Assembly (NCBI GenBank): GCA_025964435.1
Contig: JAOPYV010000174.1
Span: forward strand, 1 to 40,453
Origin: Thermoleophilia bacterium
Lineage (GTDB): Bacteria > Actinomycetota > Thermoleophilia > Gaiellales > SKUG01
Direction: 5' to 3'
DNA: 40,453 nt
Part shown: one piece after another, positions 9,943-18,380 of the stretch
Numbering within the stretch: position 1 is the first letter of the stretch
Layout of the letters: each line of letters starts with the position of its first letter
Made by a program: the position numbers and the translations under genes
The notes under the pieces: generated by a model
The model's database searches: none
The model's input: only the letters and a program-made list of their open reading frames with translations
Told to the model about the DNA's origin: nothing

Positions 9943-10809
9943 ATGGGAACTGCCAAGGCCGCGGAACATGACGGGAGTTGGCGCACCGAGCTCAACGACC
10001 TGACGAAGGCGTTCGCTGGTGCGTTCCTGTTCGGCATCCCGCTGCTGTTCACCATGGAGATGTGGTGGATCGGCGAGCACCTGCACCGTGGCCGACTCTC
10101 GGCCTTCCTCGCACTCGGGCTGCTCGTCAACGCGGCGCTCGCCTACTTCTCCGGTTTCCGCCGGGAAGGCGGCATGCGCGAGGCCCTGGCCGAGGCCGTC
10201 GAAGCCCTGGCGATCGGCGCCGTCGCCGCCGTCGCGATGCTCTTCGCGCTCGGGCAGCTGTCGACCTCCGGCTCGCTCGAAGGGATGCTCGGCATGATCG
10301 CCGTGCAGGTCGTGCCGCTGAGCCTGGGCGCATCGGTCGCCAACCTCGTCTTCTCCGGGAATTCCGGGCGCTCCCTCGAGGAGGACACGCCCGGTGACGG
10401 CAGTGCGCAGGAGCTGCTCGACGACATGCTCGCGACCTTCGCCGGCGCCGTCTTCTTCGGATTCGCCATCGCACCCACCGAGGAGATCCCGATGATCGCC
10501 GTCGGCCTGCAGAGCCCGGGCGCCCTCGCCGCAGCGATCGCCCTGACGCTGCTGGTCAGCTACCTGATCGTCTTCGCCAGCGGCTTTGATCCGAGCCATC
10601 GCGCAAGCCGCGAGGCCGGGGGCTACTTCCAGCACCCGCTCAGCGAGACGGTGGCCGCGTACGTGGTCGCGATGTTCGCGTCCGGGCTGCTGCTGGCCAG
10701 CTTCGGTCAGCTCGACTTCGCAGATCCACCGATGTGGAACCTCACCAAGGTCGTCGTCCTGGCGATCCCCGCAACCGTCGGCGGCGCTGCCGGCAGGGTC
10801 GTCGTATGA
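9943..10809 (+). CDS. TIGR02587 (DUF2391) family membrane protein
   Basis: FLFGIPLLFTMEMWW and multi-TM pattern; overlaps a TIGR02588-like gene as is usual for this pair. Confidence 0.8.
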   Translation: MGTAKAAEHDGSWRTELNDLTKAFAGAFLFGIPLLFTMEMWWIGEHLHRGRLSAFLALGLLVNAALAYFSGFRREGGMREALAEAVEALAIGAVAAVAMLFALGQLSTSGSLEGMLGMIAVQVVPLSLGASVANLVFSGNSGRSLEEDTPGDGSAQELLDDMLATFAGAVFFGFAIAPTEEIPMIAVGLQSPGALAAAIALTLLVSYLIVFASGFDPSHRASREAGGYFQHPLSETVAAYVVAMFASGLLLASFGQLDFADPPMWNLTKVVVLAIPATVGGAAGRVVV

Positions 10810-11231
10810 ACATCCCCGACAAGCTCCCGTTCGCGAAGAAGAAGACCGGGCGCGAACGCCCCGAACGCGTGACGCTCATCGTCTCGATCGTCCTCCTCAT
10901 CGTGCTGTTCGGCGGCCTCGCGGCGTTGCATCTCACCCGCGACACGCCCAAGCCACCGGAGATCGAGGTCGTGCCCGACTTCGACAAGGCGAGCCAGCGC
11001 GGCGACGCGTGGTACCTGCCGGTCGAGGTCACCAACGTCGGTGACGAGCCGACCGACACGGTACGCGTCGCCCTCGAGCGGCCGGACGAGGATGGCGGCG
11101 AGCCCGAGGTCGCGGAGCTCGACTTCACCTTCGTCGCCGGCGGCGAGTCGGTCGCGGGCGTGGCCGTCTTCGACGAACGACCGACGGCGTCGACCGTCAC
11201 GATCGACGCGATCAGCTACTCGGAGCCCTGA
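10806..11231 (+). CDS. TIGR02588 family protein
   Basis: N-terminal TM followed by a small beta domain; ATGA overlap with the TIGR02587 gene. Confidence 0.75.
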   Translation: MNIPDKLPFAKKKTGRERPERVTLIVSIVLLIVLFGGLAALHLTRDTPKPPEIEVVPDFDKASQRGDAWYLPVEVTNVGDEPTDTVRVALERPDEDGGEPEVAELDFTFVAGGESVAGVAVFDERPTASTVTIDAISYSEP

Positions 11232-11701
11232 ACCGTGGCGTCGACGGTCGGGAGGCGCCCGCCCAGGCGCAGCAGCGCGTCATAGGAGTCGTCGGCGCCG
11301 TGCCAGTTGGCACGCAGCGACTCCTCCGGGATGTTGCGCAGCGCCCAGCGGATCGCCAGCAGGATGAGCGCGACGTCGTCGAGCGCACCGATCACCGGCA
11401 GGAAGTCGGGGATGACATCGATCGGGCTGACCGTCAGCACAGCGACGCTCAGCAGCGCCGCGCGATAGCGCAGCGGCACCGATCCATCGCGCACGACGCC
11501 GTACAGCAGGCGCGGCACGTGCGGCAGCGACCGCATGAGGTCGGCCGCGAACGGCGCCGTGCCGCCCGCAGCGGCTGGACCGCCGCCGAGCGCGCGCAGC
11601 GAATCACGCACGCCCTCGGCGCCTCCCAGCACACGGACGATCGGCACGCGGCCGACCACCCGATCGATGACGCCGGCCCTGCGACCCATCACCCCCGTCA
11701 C
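11216..11701 (-). CDS. DUF1232 (YkvA-like) protein
   Basis: VLTVSPIDVIPDFLPVIGALDDVALILLAIR motif characteristic of DUF1232. Confidence 0.85.
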   Translation of the reverse strand: MTGVMGRRAGVIDRVVGRVPIVRVLGGAEGVRDSLRALGGGPAAAGGTAPFAADLMRSLPHVPRLLYGVVRDGSVPLRYRAALLSVAVLTVSPIDVIPDFLPVIGALDDVALILLAIRWALRNIPEESLRANWHGADDSYDALLRLGGRLPTVDATVQGSE

Positions 11702-12117
11702 TGATCCTCCAGCGCGTGGCGACCTTCGCCCTCGAAGGTGCGTTCGTCGCCCTGGAGCTCGACGCCCGCATCCTCCGGTGGAGGAGCGTTCGTCTCGCCG
11801 TGCGACGTCGCGGTCTCGCTCGGGTCGGTGCCCGCGCCGGGATTGGTCATGCCAGCGCCGTCGGCCTCGGCGTTGCCCGACGTGCCGGGCAGTCCCTGCC
11901 CGGCGGTGATCACCGAGCGTCCGTCATCATGCGCGTCATCGCCCATGTCAGCCTGCTCGACGATCGGCACGCCCGTGCCGGCCTCGAGCAGCTGCTCCTG
12001 CGCGATGAGCCCCTGTTCGAGCTCGACCTCGGCCTGGTGGCGCTCGCGCGCCGCCTGCTCACCGTCGCGCAGTGCGTTGACGGCGAAGTCGAGGTCCTGT
12101 GTCGTCTGGTCTCCCAT
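11698..12117 (-). CDS. Hypothetical, low-complexity acidic protein
   Basis: Strong SD (GGAGGGTTCCCATG on the minus strand); ATGA overlap with the DUF1232 gene; disorder-like composition. Confidence 0.65.
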   Translation of the reverse strand: MGDQTTQDLDFAVNALRDGEQAARERHQAEVELEQGLIAQEQLLEAGTGVPIVEQADMGDDAHDDGRSVITAGQGLPGTSGNAEADGAGMTNPGAGTDPSETATSHGETNAPPPEDAGVELQGDERTFEGEGRHALEDQ

Positions 12118-12174
12118 GGGAACCCTCCATCAAGTCGATGGATATCGGATCCCCGTCCTGCCAGCTGCTACACG

Positions 12175-12642
12175 TCAGGGACGGATGGCGCGCACGAAGG
12201 CGCCACCGCCGGGTACCGGCGCGAGCTGCACGCGGCGGCCGCGGCCGGGGGCATGGACGTAGCGGTTGCGGCCCACGTAGATGCCGACGTGCCCGAGGCT
12301 GCGATCGTGCGTGAACACGAGGTCGCCCGGCTTGAGGCCCTTGCGGGAGATGCGGGCGCCGAGGCGAGCCAGCTGGTAGGTGGTGCGTGCCTGGAGTGGG
12401 CGCTTCGCGGATCGATAGGCGTATGCGACGAGCCCGGAGCAGTCGAAGGTCGACGGCCCGGATGCGCCCCAGCTGTACCAGCTGCCGACCTTGGTGGCGG
12501 CAACCTTGGCTGCGAGCGCTCGCTGCTTCGGCGTGGTGACGACGGGCGCCGCCTCGGCCTTGTTGGTTGTGATGACGCTCATTGCGATTGCGCCTGCAAT
12601 TGCGGCGAGCCTGGTTCCTGGGGTAGTTCTGAGAGTTCCCAT
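12175..12642 (-). CDS. Secreted NlpC/P60 family peptidase
   Basis: STFDCSGLVAYAYR (Cys), KPGDLVFTHDRSLGHVGIYVG (His) motifs; N-terminal signal-like region (alternative start 12666). Confidence 0.88.
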   Translation of the reverse strand: MGTLRTTPGTRLAAIAGAIAMSVITTNKAEAAPVVTTPKQRALAAKVAATKVGSWYSWGASGPSTFDCSGLVAYAYRSAKRPLQARTTYQLARLGARISRKGLKPGDLVFTHDRSLGHVGIYVGRNRYVHAPGRGRRVQLAPVPGGGAFVRAIRP

Positions 12643-12728
12643 GAGTGCCCCAGAGCGGCATCCCAATGGGAACCTAAAGCGTCACGACGATGCTGGAATC
12701 ATCCTGCAACACGAACAGATTGCAATAA

Positions 12729-12748
12729 GGGTGAGTATTCGCTCACCC
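12729..12748. promoter_or_regulatory. Dyad GGGTGAG-TATTCG-CTCACCC in a divergent promoter region
   Basis: Exact 7-bp inverted repeat between divergent NlpC/P60 and secreted-protein genes. Confidence 0.4.
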
Positions 12749-12816
12749 AATGCCGGATTCCACGCTAACCTTTCCGGAGTCACCTGCACCAATGCAAACA
12801 AATTGGAGTCCATTCC

Positions 12817-13503
12817 ATGAAGCTGCGTCACCTCACGCTCATTGCAAGCATCGCCGCATTGTTCGCCCTGCCCGCCGCCGCACAGGCCGGCACCGCACCC
12901 GTCCTCAATGCCCCGACGCCCTACTCGCTCCAGCAGAGCTGGCCGCTCTTCACGTGGGCCACGGGTCCCGCCGGCGAGTACGTCTCGAGCATCTCCGTGA
13001 GCCGCAAAGGCGCCACAGATGCAGACGGCGATCTCGCAACGACGACCGGCGGAAGCTTCCTCTATCCGCTCAAGGGCCTCGCCACCACGAAGACGACTGG
13101 CAAGCTCTACTCCGGCCAGTACTTCTACAACGCAGAGTGGGTCCTCGACGAGCCGTACGAGCGTGGCTACACGCCGGTGCAGTCGTTCGTCATCCCGACC
13201 TACCTGACCAAGCTTGCCGGCACGATCACCCAGTACAGCTCGATCACCGCGCTCAGCGTGGATGGCAGCTACATCACGAATGCCGAGAAGGCGGTCGTGA
13301 CGTGCCGGATCTACAGCGGCAAGCGCGCGATCGCGAAGCAGGTCAAGTTCAACACGTACGCAAGCCTGACCAGCAAGAACCGCTTCTACTGCAGCGACAT
13401 GAAGGTGTCGGAGCGGCTCGACGGCAAGCGCCTGCGGCTCAACGTCATCGTCAAGGCCGGCGGCAGGACCAGCGTCGCGAACAAGTTCTTCATCGCCAAG
13501 TAA
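12817..13503 (+). CDS. Hypothetical secreted protein
   Basis: Clear signal peptide (MKLRHLTLIASIAALFALPAAAQAG); TTGGAG upstream; intrinsic terminator directly after; no recognised family. Confidence 0.8.
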   Translation: MKLRHLTLIASIAALFALPAAAQAGTAPVLNAPTPYSLQQSWPLFTWATGPAGEYVSSISVSRKGATDADGDLATTTGGSFLYPLKGLATTKTTGKLYSGQYFYNAEWVLDEPYERGYTPVQSFVIPTYLTKLAGTITQYSSITALSVDGSYITNAEKAVVTCRIYSGKRAIAKQVKFNTYASLTSKNRFYCSDMKVSERLDGKRLRLNVIVKAGGRTSVANKFFIAK

Positions 13504-13534
13504 GGCCCAGGCCGCACACGCGATCGTTCGATCA

Positions 13535-13573
13535 CGAGGGGGGATGCAGGACTTCGGTCCGCATCCCCCCTCG
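13535..13573 (+). terminator. Strong hairpin with TTCG tetraloop
   Basis: CGAGGGGGGATGC-A-GGAC-TTCG-GTCC-GCATCCCCCCTCG, located 32 nt after the stop codon of the secreted-protein gene. Confidence 0.8.
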
Positions 13574-13594
13574 CGTCTTCGGTATCGTCTGGCA

Positions 13595-14011
13595 ATGACC
13601 GAGTCGCCCGAGCCACAGATCCACCGCTTCGACGACGCGGAGTCCGCCACGGCGTTCGCCGCCGAGCACCACCGTCGCGACCGCGAGCGCACCGAGGTCG
13701 GCCTGCACGTCGTCGTGCTCGTGGTCGCGGGCGAGACCACGGCCTACGCACGCGTGCAGGACCCCGAATCGGTCGGCCACCTGACCGGCCGCTGGCTGCG
13801 CGTGCAGCGTCGCGGCGTCAGCCCCGCCGCATGGAGCGAGCTGCACCACCCACGCGCCGAGGCGCCCGTCGGCCCATGGAAGGCCGACCACGAGCTCGCG
13901 CTCGACCGCCTGCTGATCGAGCACGGCAAGCGCGCGTGGCACATGCTCGGCGAGCCGCCGTACGTCGTCGAGTTCCCGACCCTGCCAACCAGCTCGTTCG
14001 ACCTCGTCTGA
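13595..14011 (+). CDS. Hypothetical protein
   Basis: 138-aa ORF from ATG 13595 (MTESPEPQIHRFDD), tightly followed by the next gene. Confidence 0.65.
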   Translation: MTESPEPQIHRFDDAESATAFAAEHHRRDRERTEVGLHVVVLVVAGETTAYARVQDPESVGHLTGRWLRVQRRGVSPAAWSELHHPRAEAPVGPWKADHELALDRLLIEHGKRAWHMLGEPPYVVEFPTLPTSSFDLV

Positions 14012-14012
14012 C

Positions 14013-14423
14013 ATGGCGTTCGATCGGATCCGAGCCGAGCTGGACCTGCTGCGTGACGACGAGCCGGGTCGCCGCTTCGAGTCGGGCTTCGACCGCACGC
14101 ACGTGCGCAACCAGGCGCTGCGGCTGACGCTCGTCACGGTCGGGGTCCTGTTCATGGCGACCGCCATGGCGACGTTCTGGCTCCCCGGGCCGAACTTCGT
14201 GCTCGTGCTCGCCGGGCTCGCCCTCGTCGGCGGGCAGTCCCGCTTCGTCGCCCGCGCCCTGGACCGCGTCGAGGTGGCCGCGCGACGCTGGCATCGCGAC
14301 GTGTGGGAACCGTACGAGCGCAAGAGCGCCGTGCTGACCGTGTTCGGGCTGGTGCTGGCGATCCTCGTGGCGCTCATCGCGTGGTACGCCTGGCAGCGCG
14401 GCTGGATCCCCTTCCTCGACTAG
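14013..14423 (+). CDS. Small membrane protein, PGPGW-like
   Basis: WLPGPNFVLVLAGLALVGGQSRFVARALDR between two TM segments. Confidence 0.65.
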   Translation: MAFDRIRAELDLLRDDEPGRRFESGFDRTHVRNQALRLTLVTVGVLFMATAMATFWLPGPNFVLVLAGLALVGGQSRFVARALDRVEVAARRWHRDVWEPYERKSAVLTVFGLVLAILVALIAWYAWQRGWIPFLD

Positions 14424-14444
14424 GTGATCGACTAGGATTGCCCG

Positions 14445-15002
14445 ATGGAATCCACGCGCGCCGCCTTTCCCACGTTCATCGGCAAGACGATCTTCTTCAG
14501 CCGCTGGCTCCAGGCGCCGCTCTACCTCGGCCTGATCATTGCCCAGCTCGTCTACGTCGTGCAGTTCATGCGCGAGCTCGTGACGCTTGTCAGTGACGTC
14601 GCGAGCGACCTGCTGCACGGCACCCACCACATGGCCGAGGCCGACATCATGCTCGTCGTGCTCGGGCTCGTCGACGTGGTGATGGTCGCGAACCTGCTCA
14701 TCATGGTGATCGTCGGCGGCTACGAGACGTTCGTCTCGCGCATCGACCTGGACCGGCACCCCGACCAGCCCGAGTGGCTCTCCCACGTCAACGCGAACGT
14801 GCTCAAGGTGAAGCTCGCGATGTCGATCGTCGGCATCTCGTCGATCCACCTGCTCAAGACCTTCATCGACGCAGGCCAGTACACGGAGAAGGAGCTGCTC
14901 TGGCAGACCATCATCCACCTGACCTTCGTCGTCTCGGCCATCGCACTCGCCTGGATCGATCGCCTGATGATCCGCCCCGGTCACGACGTTCCAGCGGTCT
15001 AG
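14445..15002 (+). CDS. UPF0114 (YqhA/TIGR00645) family membrane protein
   Basis: IVGGYETFVSRIDLDRHPDQPEWLSHVNANVLKVKLAMSIVGISSIHLLKTFI matches the family pattern. Confidence 0.9.
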   Translation: MESTRAAFPTFIGKTIFFSRWLQAPLYLGLIIAQLVYVVQFMRELVTLVSDVASDLLHGTHHMAEADIMLVVLGLVDVVMVANLLIMVIVGGYETFVSRIDLDRHPDQPEWLSHVNANVLKVKLAMSIVGISSIHLLKTFIDAGQYTEKELLWQTIIHLTFVVSAIALAWIDRLMIRPGHDVPAV

Positions 15003-15215
15003 AGGTTGTGGCCACTACGTCGGTGGATGCTGGCCGAGTGTGAATGTGGGGCTGGCAAGGAGCAGGTCGTCGTTCGTAGCCGTAGCTACGGGCGACGGCG
15101 TGCGACGCAGTCCAGCGTCGCATGCACGCCGGAGCGATCGCGACATGCCGAGCGGCGCAGCCGCGACGCATGGCGCAGCGTCCAGCGCCGCCGAGGTAGT
15201 GGCCACAGCCTCTAG
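14999..15215. repeat. Structured intergenic element framed by 25-bp inverted repeats
   Basis: CTAGAGGTTGTGGCCACTACGTCGG (14999-15023) versus reverse complement of CCGAGGTAGTGGCCACAGCCTCTAG (15191-15215), 23/25 identical; internal hairpins at 15068-15097 and 15101-15122. Confidence 0.7.
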
Positions 15216-15224
15216 CGACTCGAG

Positions 15225-15608
15225 CTACTCCGCGGGCGGTGTCCAGTCCGACTTGGGTAGCAGCGGGCGACGCGCGGCGAGCACGCCGTTGGCGACGTCG
15301 AGCGCGCGCGCGGCGAGCTCCTCGTCATTGGCTGCTCCGAGGATGTCGAGGTTGGCGAGCGTCTCGTCGAGCCACTCCTCCTTGTCCTCGCCGACGAGCT
15401 TGCAGAAGCGTGCGACGCCGTTGCTGACGTCGACGCTGAAGCCCATGTCGGGGTCGGAGCCGAAGAGCAGCTCGCAGTCGATGTTCGACCCGTCGGTCTC
15501 CATGCCGATGTCGACGAGCCCCCACGAGAGGGCGCGCTGCTGGAGCAGGTCATAGAGGGCGTCGGCGAAGGCGTCGACGCGGTCGTCGAGCGAGGGAGGC
15601 TTAGGCAT
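15225..15608 (-). CDS. Hypothetical protein
   Basis: 127-aa acidic ORF overlapping the end of the upstream GNAT gene by 8 bp. Confidence 0.7.
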   Translation of the reverse strand: MPKPPSLDDRVDAFADALYDLLQQRALSWGLVDIGMETDGSNIDCELLFGSDPDMGFSVDVSNGVARFCKLVGEDKEEWLDETLANLDILGAANDEELAARALDVANGVLAARRPLLPKSDWTPPAE

Positions 15609-16515
15609 CGGTGGCGATCAACATTCCGGTGTACTCCTGGGTGACGTGCATGCCAATGCGCTCGTAGAGGCCGAGCGCGCCGGTGCGCGAATCTGTCGAG
15701 AGCCCGCCCGTGGCGCGGCCACGGCGAGCGAACTGTCCGAATGCTTCCCGCAGGAGCGAGCCGCCAAGCCCGCGCCCGCGCTCGTGCTCGACGACTGCGA
15801 GCTGCTGCACCCAGCCTTCGGAACCGGCCGCGTTGTCGATGCAGTACGCCGCTCCGATCGCGGTGCCATCGCGCTCGAGCACGCGCAGCATCCAGGGCTC
15901 GAAGCCGGTGCGCTGGATCGTCACGGCGGCCCAGCCCTCGAGCGTCGTCGGCGGCCGATTCGGCCACGCGGAGAAGGCGTCCTCGATGATGCGCCAGACG
16001 ATCGCATCGTCGACGCCGGGCGCGAAGTCACGGACGGTCACGCCCGCCGGCAGCGCGGGGCCGGCCTCAAGCTCCTCCAGCGCGACCTGCAGCACCCACG
16101 CGGTGTAGCTCGCCTCGTAGCCCGCTCGGGTCAGGAGCTCGACGCGGTCGGTCGCGGCGGCCGGCACGACCTGGCGCACGTAGGCCGCGCCCTGCTCGCG
16201 CGCGCGGTGCAGGATCCAGTCGGCCAGCCAGCTGCCGATGCCGTACCCGCGGAACTCCGGCAGCACGTTGCCTTCGGCACGACTGGCGAAGACCTCCGCA
16301 TAGGCGGCGACGGCGCCGGACGGGTCGAGCACGAACGTGGCGTCGCGATCAAGGTCGACGCCGGGTCGATTCCAGTCGCCCTCGATGTCGGCGCGGTCCA
16401 CCTCGACGATGGCGATCTCATGCCGCTCGCAGGCGGCGACGACCTGCAGGACGCGACCTGCGTCGTCGCGCGTGGGCGCGCGCTGCGTGTAGCCGGCGGG
16501 AAGCGAGGACGTCAT
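15601..16515 (-). CDS. GNAT family N-acetyltransferase (probably two GNAT domains)
   Basis: LPEFRGYGIGSWLADWILHRARE and VVEHERGRGLGGSLLREAFGQFARRG acetyl-CoA-binding motifs. Confidence 0.85.
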   Translation of the reverse strand: MTSSLPAGYTQRAPTRDDAGRVLQVVAACERHEIAIVEVDRADIEGDWNRPGVDLDRDATFVLDPSGAVAAYAEVFASRAEGNVLPEFRGYGIGSWLADWILHRAREQGAAYVRQVVPAAATDRVELLTRAGYEASYTAWVLQVALEELEAGPALPAGVTVRDFAPGVDDAIVWRIIEDAFSAWPNRPPTTLEGWAAVTIQRTGFEPWMLRVLERDGTAIGAAYCIDNAAGSEGWVQQLAVVEHERGRGLGGSLLREAFGQFARRGRATGGLSTDSRTGALGLYERIGMHVTQEYTGMLIATDA

Positions 16516-17000
16516 GAGTCGGCTGGTGCACCCGCGCCGGTGTCGTAGCCCTTGTCCTCCAGCGCGTTGATGGTCTTCTCGAGGTCCTCGGTCGTGCCGG
16601 AGAAGTCCTTCGCCACGGCCTGCAGCTCCGCTCCTGCGGCGGCGCCAGCCTTCGGATCCTTCTCGACGCGCGCCAGGATCGGCGCCATGCGACCGAGCTG
16701 ATCGCCGAACTCGCGGATGCCGGCGACGAGGTCGCCGTGCAGCTCCTTGACGTCGGCCGGCGGCTCGATCTCGGCGAGGTCGCTGGCAGCGGTCTCGATC
16801 ACGTCGGAGCCCTTCTGCAGGTCGCTCGACTTCGGCTGGCCGCCACTGAAGACATCGCTGTCGCGCACTTCGACCATGACCGAGCGCACTTCCTTCTCGT
16901 ACTCCGACTTGGTCAGCTCGTCGCCGCCGCCGCAGGCCGCGAGCAGCAGCGCGGCAGGGACCACGAGCAGGGCGAAGGTGATGGAGTTGCGACGGCGCAC
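16512..17000 (-). CDS. Small lipoprotein (KSEY-type family, member 1)
   Basis: Lipobox LLLAACGGG; ATGA overlap with the GNAT gene; GTG start at 17000 with an upstream GAGG. Confidence 0.75.
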   Translation of the reverse strand: MRRRNSITFALLVVPAALLLAACGGGDELTKSEYEKEVRSVMVEVRDSDVFSGGQPKSSDLQKGSDVIETAASDLAEIEPPADVKELHGDLVAGIREFGDQLGRMAPILARVEKDPKAGAAAGAELQAVAKDFSGTTEDLEKTINALEDKGYDTGAGAPADS

Positions 17001-17116
17001 GACGAACCTCGTTGCTGGGAAAAATGAACGGTTCGCACAGCCTCGCACATCGGCTCGGAAGCGGCGACCAGCGGGGAGTTGCAGGTGCCTGATACCCGCG
17101 CTACAGTCGGAGGTTA

Positions 17117-17740
17117 GTGACCACTCACAACAGTGCGCGCGCCCCCGGCACCATGCTCGACGATTCCGAGACACCCGACACCTCCGCTCCGCACTCCCGC
17201 AGCACTGCAGCGGAACGGCGCGAGCGCGTGCTCGAGGTCGCGATGCACGAGTTCTCCGAGCGCGGCTACGAAGGCGGGTCGACGCAGCGAATCGCTGCTG
17301 CGGCAGGCATCAGCCAGGCGTATGTCTTCCAGCTCTACGGATCCAAGCCGCGGCTCTTCCTCGCCGTCATCGAGCGCTGCATGGAGGACATGCTCACGCT
17401 CTTCGAGACGGCGAGCTCGGGCCGCGGAGGCTCGGCGGCGCTTCGCGCGGTCGGCGATGCGTACCTCGAGATGATCGCGAATGATCCGGTGCGCTTCCAG
17501 ATGCAGCTCGTCGGCTACGCCTCCTGCGCGCAGCCGGACGTGCGCGCCGCGATGCGGACCGGATTCGGCCGCGTGGTCGAGCTGGCCGAGCAGCGGAGCG
17601 GCCTGCCCAACGCGGAGGTCGCGCGCTTCTTCGCCGACGGCATGCTGCTCAACGTCGTGACGGCGATGGGACTGACGAGCGAGCCGACGCCGTGGGGCGC
17701 CCGCCTGATCGACGGCTCGATCGGACTCGGACGCGGCTAG
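17117..17740 (+). CDS. TetR/AcrR family transcriptional regulator
   Basis: RRERVLEVAMHEFSERGYEGGSTQRIAAAAGISQAYVFQLYGSKPRLFLAVIER HTH; GTG start 17117 or ATG 17153. Confidence 0.88.
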   Translation: MTTHNSARAPGTMLDDSETPDTSAPHSRSTAAERRERVLEVAMHEFSERGYEGGSTQRIAAAAGISQAYVFQLYGSKPRLFLAVIERCMEDMLTLFETASSGRGGSAALRAVGDAYLEMIANDPVRFQMQLVGYASCAQPDVRAAMRTGFGRVVELAEQRSGLPNAEVARFFADGMLLNVVTAMGLTSEPTPWGARLIDGSIGLGRG

Positions 17741-18045
17741 CGCGAGCCGACGAACCGCCCGAGCGCGGCGACGAGCTCCTCGGCGCGCGCCTCGCGGGCA
17801 TCCGCCGGAGCGTGGACCACGCAGTGGTTGACGTGCTCGCCGACCACGCCGAGCGCAACCTTGTCGACCGCGGCACGCACGGCGGAGAGCTGGGTGAGGA
17901 TGTCGAGGCAGTAGCGATCCTCCTCGACCATGCGTGAGATGCCGCGCACCTGGCCCTCGATGCGGCGCAGCCGGCGCAGCAGCGCGACCTTGTCGTCGGA
18001 GTAGCCCGGGAGTTCCTGTGCGTGGGTGTCGGAGGAGGCGGCCAT
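17737..18045 (-). CDS. csoR: CsoR-type copper-sensing repressor
   Basis: RRLRRIEGQVRGISRMVEEDRYCLDILTQLSAV...HVNHCVVH with the C-H-C ligand set; adjacent to copZ-copA. Confidence 0.9.
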   Translation of the reverse strand: MAASSDTHAQELPGYSDDKVALLRRLRRIEGQVRGISRMVEEDRYCLDILTQLSAVRAAVDKVALGVVGEHVNHCVVHAPADAREARAEELVAALGRFVGSR

Positions 18046-18060
18046 GCAGCTCAGCGTAGC

Positions 18061-18077
18061 ATACCCCCGGGGGGTAT
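18061..18077. promoter_or_regulatory. CsoR operator (ATACCCCCGGGGGGTAT)
   Basis: Near-perfect palindrome matching the ATACCCCC...GGGGGTAT CsoR box type, between divergent csoR and copZ. Confidence 0.85.
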
Positions 18078-18106
18078 TTGACCGGGCTTGGAGCACCGAC
18101 TACGAT
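18078..18106 (+). promoter_or_regulatory. Predicted copZA promoter
   Basis: -35 TTGACC (18078-18083), 17-bp spacer, -10 TACGAT (18101-18106). Confidence 0.6.
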
Positions 18107-18149
18107 GCAGGGGAGGTGGGCACGACCCACGCGACCGAGGGAGCTTTCC

Positions 18150-18380
18150 ATGAGCACGCCGAATCCAGGACCGACCGAGCTGCATTTCGCCGTCTCTGGC
18201 ATGCACTGTGGAGGCTGCTCGAACGCGGTGAGCCGTCGCCTCGGCAAGCTCGACTCGGTCGATTCGGTCGAGGTGTCGCTCGATGACAAGCTCGTGCGGG
18301 TCCTCGGGACGGCGCTGGTCGCGCAGGAGCTGCGCGCGGCGATCACCGAGGCGGGCTACGAAGCACGGCTGTTGGCATGA
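18150..18380 (+). CDS. copZ: Copper chaperone, HMA domain
   Basis: SGMHCGGCSNAVSRRL metal-binding motif; ~76 aa; directly precedes copA. Confidence 0.88.
   Translation: MSTPNPGPTELHFAVSGMHCGGCSNAVSRRLGKLDSVDSVEVSLDDKLVRVLGTALVAQELRAAITEAGYEARLLA

Noticed and set aside
15006-15215. 69-aa plus-strand and 63-aa minus-strand ORFs inside the structured element
   Set aside because: No RBS, no plausible protein; the inverted-repeat structure explains the sequence better.
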